Below, one piece after another: positions 43,701 through 55,278 of a stretch of 64,000 nt of DNA (the first letter of the stretch is position 1; each line of letters opens with the position of its first letter). The position numbers and the translations under genes were made by a program. This stretch comes from Favolaschia claudopus. Taxonomy: Eukaryota; Basidiomycota; Agaricomycetes; Agaricales; Mycenaceae. Under the pieces are notes generated by a model. It was not told the origin of the DNA, did no database searches, and saw nothing but the letters and a program-made list of their open reading frames with translations. The stretch is taken from the NCBI GenBank assembly GCA_037176885.1, contig JAWWNJ010000031.1, positions 310,001 through 374,000 on the forward strand, written 5' to 3'.

Positions 43701-44057
43701 GTCGCACAGAGTATCCAGTCCAAGGAACTCCAGCAACGCATATGTTTCGTCTGGGTCGGCGGAATAATCGAAACTGCACTTGTATAACCATTCGACCTGG
43801 CCGATCCCTGTCTGTAGATGAAATCTCGAACCCCCGACTGTTGGCAAAAACTGACATTGGACTTTGTGCTCGTTGAAGCCAAGGTACGGATCAGGAATCG
43901 ATCCTGCTTTGAGCAATTCGACATGGATCTCGGAGGGATGAACCAGGGCAAAGTTCCATCCATCTGCTCCGATCTCGTCGACAACCGAAGCAACAATCGG
44001 CTCCCGCTGCTTCCACGACCAGTTGCTACTCAGTTGAAAATTGCGAATGGGCGTCAT
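40795..44057 (-). CDS. GH2 beta-mannosidase (intracellular type)
   Basis: Multi-exon gene of roughly 860 aa starting at the ATG at 44057. The N-terminal sugar-binding domain (SSNWSWKQREPIVAS, DGWNFALVHPSEIHVEL, YDWRWDWGPELMTCGPYRPI) spans two introns joined in frame. The catalytic barrel has GVRMFMGGSNWVPAD, MVRIWGGGIYEPD, the acid/base Glu in FCGNNEDYQM (about 42410-42440) and the nucleophile Glu in FVSEFGIPSHPE (about 42030-42060, across an intron). Then comes GGVLVWQLNDCWPVTSW. It removes terminal beta-1,4-mannose from mannan and N-glycan oligosaccharides. No signal peptide is visible, which fits the fungal MndB-type enzymes. Divergent from the secreted GH3 gene, so the two may be co-regulated during hemicellulose breakdown. 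Confidence 0.9.
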
Positions 44058-44734
44058 GTAGAGCTTGGTCCGAGACTTCCCATCTAAATATCAATTCGGC
44101 GGCAGCTGACGGTCCGATAATTGGAAAATTTGGCGGCAAAATGTATTACATCGCGGGCTGGTCTCTGAGGCACAATCACCCATTGGCGAGGTTGGCCTTG
44201 GGTCATTCGTATGTGCTGCGGTAGGTTGCTGAATTTGGTCGAAGGTACAGACCCAAGGTAGGCCTGGGGGTCGAACGAAAAAGAGAAAGTGTGCACGTGT
44301 TCACAAACTTGGGATCATCTGATCATTTCGCGTTTGCTTTTGACCGCTTTGAAGTTTGCACCAACTTTGCACCGATATCTGACTTTGAAAGCTTCCAGGC
44401 TGAAGCCCCCAACGTTCGGCAGGCTTGGCCCCAACTTGGCCCGGAAAATTTCTCCGTTATCTTGCCTGAACAGTTCATGCGGATGCTGGACGGGCGTCGC
44501 CGCGGCATGCAAGAGGCGGATCTGGCGGGATGACGCCGCCGCATCCTGCAAATTCAAAAAGTGACCGGACCGCTCGGCGCTATCGCGTTGCCCAGAACAG
44601 ATTCAAGGACGGACAACTTCACGTGGTGATCTGGGTCATCTGGTTCAAATGTTGGAATGCGAAGCTCTCGACGTCGTAAGCGCCGCCCAAAATTCGTCTT
44701 TCTCCCAGGTTGTCTGCCAGCAAACTCTCTGACG
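44058..44734. promoter_or_regulatory. Shared divergent promoter region, GH2 / GH3
   Basis: 677 bp between the start codons of the beta-mannosidase (-) and the GH3 enzyme (+). Small open frames here are not supported as genes. The layout allows joint control by a carbohydrate-responsive regulator; no specific binding site was identified. Confidence 0.4.
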
Positions 44735-47700
44735 ATGCTCGTCAAGCCAATTCTGGGTCTCCTGCTGGGTTGCGGAAGTTGTGTTGCCCAGTTATCGTTC
44801 CCAAGATACAGTTTCGACTCGCCGAGCAACTCGAAATGTGTCAGGGATGATAAGAAGGTGGCAAAAGACGCGTTCATCGACGCGATTTTGAACAAGATGA
44901 CTGTACCCGAGCTTGGTTCGTGTTTTGCGCCATAACTTTGCAGATTCTTACGAGCAGGACAGTCATGCAGCTGCACCTTATGTTTGCAGACAACATGGTG
45001 GGACCGAACTCTGACAATGGCCTATACGGTGAGTGGACATGTGTGCAATACCCCTATGTTCGCGTTTCTGAGACAATCGGCAGACTTCGCAACCCGCTTC
45101 GAACCCACGGCCGGCGTCGGGCTCGTCCACGACTGGTACCCAACAAACAAATCCCAATTCAACTCTCTCCAGAAACTCAACCTCGAAAAATCTCGCCTCA
45201 AGGTCCCCTTCCTGCAAACCGGAGAATGTCTGCACGGCGTGGGCTCCTTCAAGCAAAGCATGTTCCCGCAGTCTATCGGACTCGCCGCGTCATTCGACAA
45301 AAATCTCGCGTACTCCGTCGGGCGAGCGATTGGCGCAGAAGCTCGCAGCATCGGGATCCACGCTTGTCTGTCTCCGGTCCTCGACCTAGGCAAGGAGCCG
45401 CGATGGGGACGCGTACAGGAAGCGTGGGGCGAGGACTTCGTACTGACGTCGCACATGGGCGTCGCGTACGCGTCTGGCTTGTCGAAGAATGGTTCATGGG
45501 CTGACCCGGACGCGGTAGTGCCAGTCGTCAAGGTTCGTACCGCGACTCTCGTTGTCTGATGAAGCACGTGCTGACCTGTATTAGCACTTTGCAGCTCACG
45601 GAAGCCCCCGCGGGGGCATAAATGCAGCGCCTTTCATGGGACGTGGAACGCGCCAGGTGCTGATGGAGATGCTGGTGCCGTTCAAAGCAGTCATCGATTT
45701 GGGCGGGGCGAAAGGCGTCATGATGTCTTATAATGAACTCGACGAGGTATGCGCCACTTGATTCCAGACATGCTGCAGTTGTGATAATTCTATTCAAGAT
45801 TCCTGCGGTGGTCAGTCCCATGCTATATGATGCTCTAGCTGACTGGAATTATGATGGTATGTATCCCGGCCATTTTCGATTGGCAAGACCTAACTTTTGG
45901 GCGTCCAGGCTTTATCATGGCCGACGATAATGGTATCTGGTGTTCTACGGCGTCCGCTCAAGCTCTAACTGACTCTTCTCCAGGCATGAAATACCTCCTT
46001 ACTCGGCACACTGTGGCGGACACAAACGCTGATGCCATACAGCAATGGTTCAATGCCGGCGGAGGCGTCCAATTCTATGACTTCACTCTGGACGTATTTT
46101 TGAATGCAAGCAAAGCTTTGTCTCCTTCATAGGTTTTGACTGAAGCTCCCCACAGGCAACAGTGGAGTTGGTCGCAAACCACACGGTTCCCAAACACACA
46201 CTCAAAGCGGCCGCACGCCGCGTCCTCGCCACGAAGTACGACCTTGGTCTTTTCGAGGACCCCTATATCCCGGACACTGTCGACTCGGCGGAGTTGACGG
46301 CAGCCCACGTCCCCCTTACCCTCGACGCCGCACACCGCAGCATTGTTCTTCTCGAGAACCGCAATGTAACCCTCCCCATTAAACCCCAAGACCAGAATAT
46401 CAAGAAGATTGCCCTCATAGGGCCCTTCGGTGATATCCTCAACTTCGGTGACTACTCCGGCACCTGGGGTTCGTACCCCGTCGCAAACTCCAGCACCCTC
46501 CGACAGGCGATGACCGCTCACCTCGCGGCCAACTCCCCGGACGTCTCCCTCGTCTCAAGCTGGGGAACTAACACCTGGCTCTACAACGGGCAGTACAACA
46601 TCCCGGGCTATCTGCTCTCCACGCCGGAAGGCGTTTCCGGCGGGCTACGCGCGACGTACTACTCCGACACCAACTTCACGCATGCGGTATTCACGACACA
46701 GGAGGTGCCGAACCGAGATTGGGGGCTTTACCCGCCTCTCGGGTTGCCGTCGAACAATTTCAGCGTTGTCTGGGAAGGCACGATGACGGTGCCTGTGGAC
46801 CACGACGTCAATGGGTGGCTCGGTGTCGGCGTGAATGCGAATACCTCTGCACGTCTTTTCATCGACGACGAGCTATTTTCCGAGTCGCCCGCTACGCTTT
46901 CGGGGAACATCATTGGGAATGTGCAGTCGCTGGCGTATAGCATGCAGAACGGGACCAGTGCACCGCCTGCGGCTACATCGTTCACGTTTGCGAAGGGTGC
47001 GACGCACAAGATTCGCGTAGAGTACCAGGCGTGGAATTATGTGCAAAAGTTTGAGAATGTGAACTCGGTCAATGCGCAGATCGAGCTGTTTTGGAATCTT
47101 GTGGACAGGGTGGATCCAGTCGGACAGGTGCGTTTCGTATACTCTTGTCCTAGTCCCAAAGCTGAGCAACCATTACCTAGGCTGTTGATCTTGCAAAGAG
47201 CGCCGACCTCATCGTGCTAGCCGTTGGTGCGAATTGGAACAGCGACGCAGAGAGTGCCGACCGGGCGACGTTAGGTCTCTCCGTGAATCAAAGTAAGCTT
47301 TCCTAACTTTCTGCTGCTCGATCCTGATTTCGTATCTGTTAGCTGTCTTGGCCGACTCCATCTTCGCCCTGGGGAAACCTGTGGTCATGGTCCTGCAAGG
47401 CGGACGCCCATTTGCCCTGCCCAGTTACTATAGTCAGGCTGCCGCTGTTCTGGACGCTGTCAGTTTCCTCCTCGAAACGATTATCCGCTTGACCTGAGTC
47501 TCTCCGTAGTTCTTCCCTGGTCAGTCTGGTGGTCAGGCCATATCGGACATCCTTTTCGGCTTATTCAATCCCGGTGGCCGTGTTCCTCTCAGTGTGCCAT
47601 ATAGCGTCGGGGTTCGTCGTGACTGCCAGTTGTTCTTGTCAGCAATGCTAACAACTTGCGCAGACATTGCCGGCGTACTATAAGTGCGTGTTTTGTTGTC

Positions 47701-48248
47701 TCCACGCACGCGGATGCTGATCATAGTCATAGCTACAAATTCACCGCACACGCCAGGAACTACACGGATCTTTATCCGTTCCCGTTGTACTCCTTTGGCT
47801 ATGGCAAGTCGTATTCGACGTTCACTGTCAGTGGCTTCAATGCAAGCTCGACCCACGGAGTACACACGTTCTCCGCTGGTGAGACAATCAACTTCCGGGC
47901 AACTGTGAAGAACGAAGGTCCTATGGCTGGAAGCTACGTCCCCCAGGTGCGCGTTCACGTTGTCTACAGCAACAATCTGAGACTCAATCTTCCACCCAGG
48001 TGTATCTCTTAGTGCGGGTGTCGACTGTGACGCGACCGCTGCAGCAGCTGGTTGCGTTCGATCGAGTGTACCTCGACGTTGGGGAAAGCGCGACAGTGGT
48101 GATGCCGCTGGAGGTGAACCGGTATCTACCCATCATTAATCGGCGGTACGAGTGGGAGCTCGAGCGGGGAAACTACGTCTTCGCGCTGATGGACAGGTCG
48201 GGACCTGACGCGGACAAGAGCATGAATCTGACAATGACTTGCGTCTGA
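44735..48248 (+). CDS. Secreted GH3 beta-glucosidase-type enzyme with PA14 domain
   Basis: Starts with a signal peptide (MLVKPILGLLLGCGSCVAQL). First splice: donor after 44915, acceptor at 44962, in frame. The GH3 N-terminal barrel shows LQTGECLHG, LSPVLDLGKEPRWGRVQEAWGED, HFAAHGSPRGG and the nucleophile Asp region GFIMADDNG. The second GH3 domain starts at SIVLLENRNVTLPI and is interrupted by a PA14 carbohydrate-binding insert (LRATYYSDTNF ... GWLGVGVNANTSARLFIDDE). A C-terminal FnIII-like domain follows (YSFGYGKSYSTF ... VPQVYLLVRV). About ten short introns. Substrate is probably beta-linked gluco- or xylo-oligosaccharides; PA14 insertion is typical of fungal beta-glucosidases. Extracellular. 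Divergent partner of the beta-mannosidase. Confidence 0.88.
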
Positions 48249-48324
48249 AAACTCGTACTTTGTATTGCACAGTTGCGTCGGGTCAAGTAGAAGGGCCATG
48301 TATTGAACAATGCATACTAGTTCG

Positions 48325-49499
48325 CTAGGCCCATTGCGTGCTTTTCTGCTTTCGCTCGTACTCCGTCAACTGCTGCTCCGCAGCTTTACGCCTTGCTTCC
48401 ATAGCTCGCAAAGAATCTTTGACTGTGGGCATAGCAGTCAATGAAGATACCATACCCTCAGGCCATATATGTAGAAGGCACTGACCTTGATTTATCTCGG
48501 CCTTCAATTCAGGAATAGCTTGCTCAGCTTCAGCAGCTAATAATGGACCGGTTATCGCAGAACCAAGACCAATGGAGAGTAGCTACCGGTAATGGTCGGT
48601 GCAGCGGAGGCATCTATAGCATCGTTGAGTGGAGCGGTGAAAGATTAGGCCGCGAATACGAACAGAAGAAGTGCTTTTCGAGCGTTTTGAGCAATTTCGG
48701 GCTGATATTTGAAGAGCACTGGGCAGTGAGGGTTCTCAAAAGCTCGCGTTTTCTAGCGTTCAGCTGCCGGAATTTCTGGTCTGTCTGAAGCGCTGTGAAG
48801 ATCTGTTCGAGTTTCTGGATTTCGGGGTCGGTGGGGGCCTTCGGCGTGGTTCGCGCACGCTTGGAGGGGCGGGAGACCACATCCGCGTCGGAATCGGAGT
48901 CCGACGACACCTCGATAACGCACGACGGAGTGCTACTGAGTTGCTTGACGCGAGTTTTCGACCCTTCCAGTACCTTTGTCTTGATTAGGTACTTCTCGAC
49001 AATCGTCGACGCGAGATCTAAACCGGCTTGCGCGCTGGTCGCGTGATGGTCTTCGAGGAGCCCCAGCTCACGCAAGCTCTCTTGTCGTCGCACATATGTC
49101 TGACTCGCAACCCACTCGATGCCACGGTCTGGAGCAAAGTTGACATAGCGTGCACGTCGCTCGGCTTCAGGGAGATGCGGATGAATGAGCTGCTCTGACA
49201 ACCCGACTGCTGGACCGGGCCACTTTTCCCAGTGCTCTCGAAGTCTAGCATAGACTGCACACGCGCCTGGTTTGATATCGATGTATATGTCTCCCGGTGT
49301 CCAAACTGGAAAAACTGTGGCCATAGTGGAGATCCGGCACCACAGGAAGTGCATAGGGATAAGCTGACGGGATACTTTCCACATTTATCTTGATATACAT
49401 GAGAGCTACCTGTGTGTCGGGTTTGAGAATCGATTTCGGATGGGGATTGCGATTACATGGGTGCTGAGGTCGGTCGAGGTTCATGGTAGGCAGGACCAA
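48325..49499 (-). pseudogene. Uncharacterised family protein, paralogue 3, frameshifted
   Basis: Homologous to the genes at 37700 and 39383. The N-terminal part (49499 to about 49320) reads YIKINVESIPSAYPYALPVV. The downstream part continues in another frame with TPGDIYIDIKPGACAVY, WEKWPGP and LIHPHL. About 14 residues seen in paralogue 1 (around FDIRGHGQPP) are missing at the break, near 49310, so a small deletion is likely. The 3' exons are intact: 48664, 48613-48587, 48536-48486 and 48422-48325, ending in a charged helical tail. A 70-bp intron could bypass the break but would remove conserved residues. Tail to tail with the GH3 gene, 76 bp apart. Confidence 0.65.
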
Positions 49500-50005
49500 G
49501 TCAGAGAATCGTCATCAAAAAGGGTTTAAAGGGGAGCCAGTGGCTGCATTTCCGGCCAGAGTCTGAAAAATTCAATTAGAATTCTATTCATGTTTTCAAT
49601 TGAATAAGAGCTCTGAGTGACTGAGCTCATACCCGACCACATACCTCCAGTCGCGTGACCAAAAACATAAAATAGTTGTCCCAACAAATTACTGAGGCTC
49701 AGCACGCTAGGCAGGGTAGGAGCCTGAGGAGAGATGGTCGCAAGATGGTCGCTGGCACGACACGTCCAGTCACAAATCACATGATCTGTGACTCACGCGG
49801 TACATCTCTCCCACACCTTGCCCGCACCTGCCACGCGATGTTTTATGCGGGCAGGCTACTCAAGAGACAAGGGAAGGTTTTTGGTTCGAAAGGCTCGCCA
49901 TTGTCAACGGTACGGTATCAGTGAGCTCTAAAACACCAAAACCCCAAGTCTTGACAAACCCTGTCTCGTCCGTAGAGCGTTTTGAGGGCGAAGCCCTTGC
50001 GAAAG
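49500..50005. other. Intergenic spacer
   Basis: About 500 bp between two divergent genes; short frames only, nothing recognised. Confidence 0.4.
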
Positions 50006-50614
50006 ATGTCGAATACGAAGGATCAATCACATCGCCGACCATATCCACCTTTCCGGACCGTCGAATACTCGACTGTTGGCAATGGACCCAACCCTGAGCT
50101 AACTAAGGATGACCGCGCCTTGGCGATTTTGGAAGGCATTGCGAAGCAGACCTCCGCAAGTGAACCTGCAGAGGAACGGAGCTGCCTTATCTTGTCCCAC
50201 GCCATCATATATGAGACCGCTCAATACCTCGCTCGACACGGTGACGACGACTCAGCGGCCTATCTTTCTGTGCGGCGTTTCCTGCTGCAAGTTCAGATTC
50301 TCGAGGCTTACGCCGACTCACAGGTCTTTATGAACACCGCAACACCCTCCGGCTCACATTTGGATCGTTCCCGCAAGTGTATTTTTCAGTTAACGAATAC
50401 CGTCGTTCGGTACTTATCTTCCGTGCCGGCGTCCTCGCCACTACGGACGAAACATTCTGGCATTTTCGATTTACTGGGCGCACTTCAAGCACCCTTCATG
50501 GTTTACGACGGCGAAGGTGATGCTCGCGAATGGACTCAATTCTGGAGTCGCGTACAACCGATCATGCTGGAGCTCGGAGTGCAGCTTGACCAAGCCGGTT
50601 TTGGGGCCGTATAA
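50006..50614 (+). CDS. Hypothetical protein, 202 aa
   Basis: One uninterrupted frame from MSNTKDQSHRRPYPPF, with an in-frame ATG eight codons upstream as an alternative. The body is predicted helical (AILEGIAKQTSASEP, HAIIYETAQYLARHGDDD, VRRFLLQVQILEAYAD, WTQFWSRVQPIMLELGV). No signal peptide, membrane span or known motif. Convergent with the P450 gene, 96 bp apart. Codon use and balanced composition look genuinely coding, but I cannot name a family. Confidence 0.5.
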   Translation: MSNTKDQSHRRPYPPFRTVEYSTVGNGPNPELTKDDRALAILEGIAKQTSASEPAEERSCLILSHAIIYETAQYLARHGDDDSAAYLSVRRFLLQVQILEAYADSQVFMNTATPSGSHLDRSRKCIFQLTNTVVRYLSSVPASSPLRTKHSGIFDLLGALQAPFMVYDGEGDAREWTQFWSRVQPIMLELGVQLDQAGFGAV

Positions 50615-50710
50615 ACATACTTTACAGGTTTAGCCACAAGATATGTTTTGGTGTTTCTATTTTCAACAGTCCGAAACATCATTCATTCAAGGGACAAAAC
50701 AGTACTACCC

Positions 50711-52886
50711 TCACTCAGCCCGTCGGACCCGCATGGGTACGATACCTCCCGGCTGGCCAGCAACTTTCGGCCGATTGATCAAGGCTCGATGCGTGGCGAT
50801 CTCAGTCTCCGGCCCATCAGGGAACTCAAAAGTAAAGTTCCTGATCAACGTCGACAAAACGGCCTACAGCGAGAAAAAGGAAAAATCAGCTCCCTTGTCT
50901 CGCCGAAAGACATTGCAAACACGCACCTTAAACTCCGCCAGCACAAACGACTTGCCCAGACAAGTCCGTGGTCCATCGAGGAAAGTAATAAGATGGTGGT
51001 GGCCCTGGATCTCTTTCGCGCGCACCGGTTCGTCAGCAAGCGTCAACCATCGTTCGGGTTTGAACTCCTCTGCGTCGGGCCCCCAGAGGACTTCGGTTTG
51101 ATTCATGCCCCGAATTGAGACGGTTACAACGGTGCCTTTCGCGATAGCTATGTTGTCGACGACCTGTCCAGTCGCAGTGGTGATAGGTTCACTGACGGGG
51201 AGTACATCGTCGACCGCGGCCTAACAATCGTATTAAGTGAGATACTGCTTGAATAAGTCATGTTCACCTGACGAGTCGTTTCTCCTAGCGGAGGGTGAAG
51301 CCGTAAAATCTCCAAGACCACAGAGTCCAAATACGGCAACGACGACACCAGCTGGTCCCATGTCGGATCTGTAGCACCAAATTGTTTAAGTTCTTCTCGA
51401 AGTTTGGTCTGCATTCCCTGATTCCTAGCGAGTTCAATCAAGGCCCACTGAATTTTTTGAGCGTCGAGATCAAATTCAATTTCTGGATGCATACCGTGAG
51501 TGAGATGGATGTCGTTTCGTAGCCTGGTAAGAAGAGTCATTCAACCAAGCAAGTTCAGGAGTGAGAGCCCTACCAGCTAAGAGTAGCACATTCTATCTGT
51601 TCATTAAAATCTGGGTTTTTGAGAGATGAGCGAATATTTACCATCTGAAACAGACGTTAGCATCGAGATTTTTCATAACCGGAAACTTCAACCTGTGCCA
51701 TGACCTCACCAGGATCCATGCGAAGCTCAGCATCTTGTTCCTCCGCCTTGACTGTTCAGCACAATTCGTGAGCCATGACCCGACGAAGGCAGAGAAAAAA
51801 CTCCGCACGCAATAAACCAATAATTGACCTATCCCTGGTCTCATCGGAAACATGAGTGCTCTTCTCCCGTCGAGTTCGTTCCAAGAGCTCATCGGCAATG
51901 GCGCTCATTGCCAAACGAAGGCCACGCATGATGCGATTTCTCTTCGTTGGCATTCTAGCAAGCCAGGGGAACGCGGTTCCTAGCATAAAAGCAAGGTTGG
52001 AAATAATGCCTTGTCCCTCGAAGTTGAGCGAGTCGAAGGCCGCGGCAACGGCAGAATATTCGCCGTCGAGAGTCTTGAAATCATGGGAGAATCCGGCGAT
52101 TCCGATGCTGTCGAGTCTGCAAAGAGTTCAGGCAATGAACACATCAGAGTGGAACGGAAACTCACGCGACTCGGTTCATCCTGTACGAAATTGGTCAGAA
52201 GGCCCTCACACGAGAAAGATAATGATACTCACCAGCGTTCGACGTCAATGATAGCGCCTTCTGCGGGAGCATTGTCGATCATGGTTTCCCAGTGTGTCTT
52301 GAGCTGGGATAGATTAGAGGAGATGAAATTGTTCTGCGCGAAAAATACCTTATAACCGGAATCATAGAACACTTCTGTCAATCTTCGGATGGCCGCATTG
52401 CTGAAAGCCGGAGTCAGAGCTTTCCGCTGCCTAAGTACGCCATGTCAGCGACCGGCTTCAACCACGTACAACGAGAAGAGCTGGCCTCTTATGATCTTCC
52501 CCCTCCGCCCAAAGTAGGCCCTGGCCGAAAATGTTCGCAATGACGGTTCGCAGCAGCTTCCCCTTGATATAAATGGACCTCTCCATGCTATAGAAATAAT
52601 TCACAGCTTTCGGGTCGCACAGAATAACCTTCCGCCCTCCAAAGGCGGTCGGGATTTCGTACACAGGCCCATACTGGGCAGCCCACTCGTGGTATAAATT
52701 CCCACTATTTGATGACCGGGCCAGCTCTTTGTTTAGGCCAAAGATAAGACTTTTGCTGGGCGGACCTCTGAGCTTCGTGCCGTGCGCGTTCCGTTTGGTG
52801 ACACGGCGGGCGAGTTTGACGAGCAGCCAGACGCCTGCCGCGTACACCAGGACGTCGGAAACTCGTAGCTGGTATACTGGCGTCAT
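50711..52886 (-). CDS. Cytochrome P450 monooxygenase
   Basis: Starts MTPVYQLRVSDVLVYAAGVW, an N-terminal membrane anchor. Then comes the Pro-rich hinge RGPPSKSLIFGL, the I-helix oxygen-binding motif AGYETTS (assembled across an intron near 51600-51500), the K-helix EILR, the PERW segment and the haem-Cys loop FLDGPRTCLGK (around 50950). The C-terminus ends GGIVPMRVRRAE at 50711. About ten exons. The first donor looks like a GC site (AAGAG|GCCAGC at 52485), the only choice found that joins EDHKR to QRKALTPAF. Typical ER-bound class II P450, needing a separate reductase. Substrate unknown. All diagnostic residues are present. Confidence 0.88.
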
Positions 52887-54477
52887 GGTGGACGACAAGA
52901 GAGGTCTTCAAATGTCACGCCATGCGAAGTGGTGTGAACGACGCTTTCCGGATCACCACATTGGCGCGCCGGCGTCAACTCAGTCCTCAGATGCCTGCTT
53001 GGGAGTCTTGGAGGCGCAGGGTCAGAAAATGAGCTCGAGAATTCAATATGCAAGAGGCAAGAGCCAAAGACCCCGAATATAAAACGAACGGGCGCGGGAA
53101 CCAGCCATCAACGCATCATTTCCCACCAAATCCAAACCACCACCAACAATCTTGAGGCAAAAGGGCAAGATATATTCATGCAAATTCAAAATCTGATAGA
53201 TCTTATCCCTAGTCCAATTTTTGGAAAACGACCGACGGTTCCCTCTCACTGGCCAACCATTTACGCCAGATTTTGCGGTATTTCGGCTTCCACCTGGCTT
53301 TCTTTCCAAACACTGCCTCGTCGGGCTCCATACGCGATATTCGATGAACCTCCCGCAAATCTGCAGGACTGAAGCTCTGTCGTATCCTTGAAGCTTGGGA
53401 AATATTTGGATGCCACTGTCCGATTGGTCAACGCGCGAAAAGAATTATTTTGCCGAAAAGAGGACGAACGGGTCCAGGAAATGTCATTCTGTGCCATTTG
53501 CACAATGCCCGAAGCGACAAATGATACCCCGAAAGCGCTTTTCGTCTACCTTGGCGATACCATGGCAACAAAGCAGGAGTATAGGACGATATGACGGGCA
53601 GGCAATATTTTCTCCCTCCTTTTGCTCCTACAAAGCGCGCATCCGACATCCGGATAAGTGTGCCGTATTTCTGTGCGGCCGCCCAATATTGATCTTCTTC
53701 CAGGGTGCTTCTATATGTTCTGTATCTTCTCCGTTGCCAACATAATTCTCTCCAACGGTGGACGGCCTTTACTCCCAATTTCCACAAAATCCCAGCTAGG
53801 ACAGGAGAAGCCACCAGTGCTGCCGCTGCGAAAACCATACGGTGTCGCAGAACGAATATCTTGCCAGTTTTACAGCGATTGTTGGGACTGAGACGGGTCT
53901 CTTACCTTCAAGGAGAGCATTGGAGTTTGAGGTGAACGCGTCGCTTGCGTGTGTACCTCGTGTTTCGGCCTGTACGGTGAGCCTGCCGCTGCCGCGCCTT
54001 TGACACGAGGCCATGCAGATATCTGACTCGACGATAATTAATATCGCTAATTTTGAGCCCAGTTCACGTTCACGGGGAACTATTTGCCATCCACAATTCA
54101 CTTATTCCAAAATTGCCTAAAATGGAACTTGAACGAGTTTCAATCCCGACCGGAACGGACTTCCGATCGTTCTTTGTTCTCTTGTCATTTCACGCTCAAC
54201 TCTTTCCTGTGCCACATACAGTGAGACTCCAGCAAATCAAAACCTTATCTCGCCAGCCGCTCTTCGACGCATTTCATCAGTTCTTTCGGAAAGCAAATGT
54301 CTTCTAACAGTACAAACTTAAATGCAAGCACTTCGCGGGTACGGCCAAGTTTTTGGACGTCGTTGTGGGCCACATTCTCAATGTCACTCCTAATAGAGAT
54401 TCGATACGGACACCACCCGACGGACATGCGCGACCTGTGGAATTATTCTGGCGCGCAGCTCAGACTTACCTCGCCAT
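52887..54477. other. 1.6-kb region without clear gene
   Basis: Frames up to about 136 codons occur on the minus strand (53428-53838), but they show no domain and no convincing splice partners. Nothing is assigned. It may contain decayed coding sequence. Confidence 0.4.
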
Positions 54478-54842
54478 ATGTTGACGCATGCGAAGAACAA
54501 AGAAGACTTGTGAGTATTTGACTCCGATCGTGCTTTAACTCGTCTATCACACCTCTCACCATTCATTTATTTAGGATGTATGGCTGTCCGTTTCCCGAAT
54601 GTGGCCACAAAACACTACAAAAGTCGAATCTCGAAACTCACATCAGAATTCAGTACGTGATTATATGGAAGAATTTTGTTCGCCCTTTGTTCACTTTGGC
54701 ATTGGCTAGCACTAACATCAGGCCCCTTGAATGCCCCGCTATTCTGTCAGACGGATCGAGATGCACCTTTACCACCTCGGACCCTTCGTCCCTCCATCGC
54801 CACAAGAAGCGTCATTTTGCGGCCGCTGAAGGGGGTGATTAA
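54478..54842 (+). CDS. Small C2H2 zinc-finger protein, 76 aa
   Basis: Exons 54478-54509, 54575-54652 and 54722-54842; introns 65 and 69 bp, joined in phase 2. The first finger is YGCPFPECGHKTLQKSNLETH with a following His-less IRIQ linker. The second is LECPAILSDGSRCTFTTSDPSSLHRHKKRH, a clear C..C..H..H. The layout resembles short Agaricomycete fingers with paired C2H2 units. Likely DNA-binding, but the protein is very short: it may be a remnant of, or be extended by, exons in 54843-55153, where a frame stays open. Confidence 0.55.
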
Positions 54843-55278
54843 ATACATCGAAGTCTGGTTGTGTCATATAAAAATTATTGCATCGGATTGTATGCGAGTA
54901 TGGGACGCTAGAAGATCATGGATTTCATCGCAACGCTTTGAAATTGGGCCGCGATGTTGCCGCGATGAGTGGGTCGCATAAGTCACGAATTGTTCAGCAG
55001 CATATTGCTCCTCTTCAAGCGAACGACACCGAATATCGTCGTTCGCTTACTGAGCCTCTTGGTAGCATGCACTATCAGGGAGAAATGGATCGTTCAAAGT
55101 TTCAACTTGATTTCGGCGCTTTCGGAGTTACAGCACAGTTGAGCGGGCCGTGATCCCGCAAGTTCAACCAAGGTCGTAAAGTGATTCAAGAAAAATCGTA
55201 AACTATACAGTCAACTATGCTAGCTAGTTTCGGCGAACGAAAAGCAATATGTAACTACACCGGGTCCATCTCTCGAAT
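54843..55278. other. Spacer with possible extra exon
   Basis: A frame open from 54878 to 55153 could be a further exon of the zinc-finger gene, but no donor/acceptor pair joins it in frame. Otherwise nothing recognised. Confidence 0.3.

Noticed and set aside
53428..53838. 136-codon minus-strand frame with a hydrophobic N-terminus
   Set aside because: No ATG-supported exon structure and no family resemblance; left as unassigned sequence.
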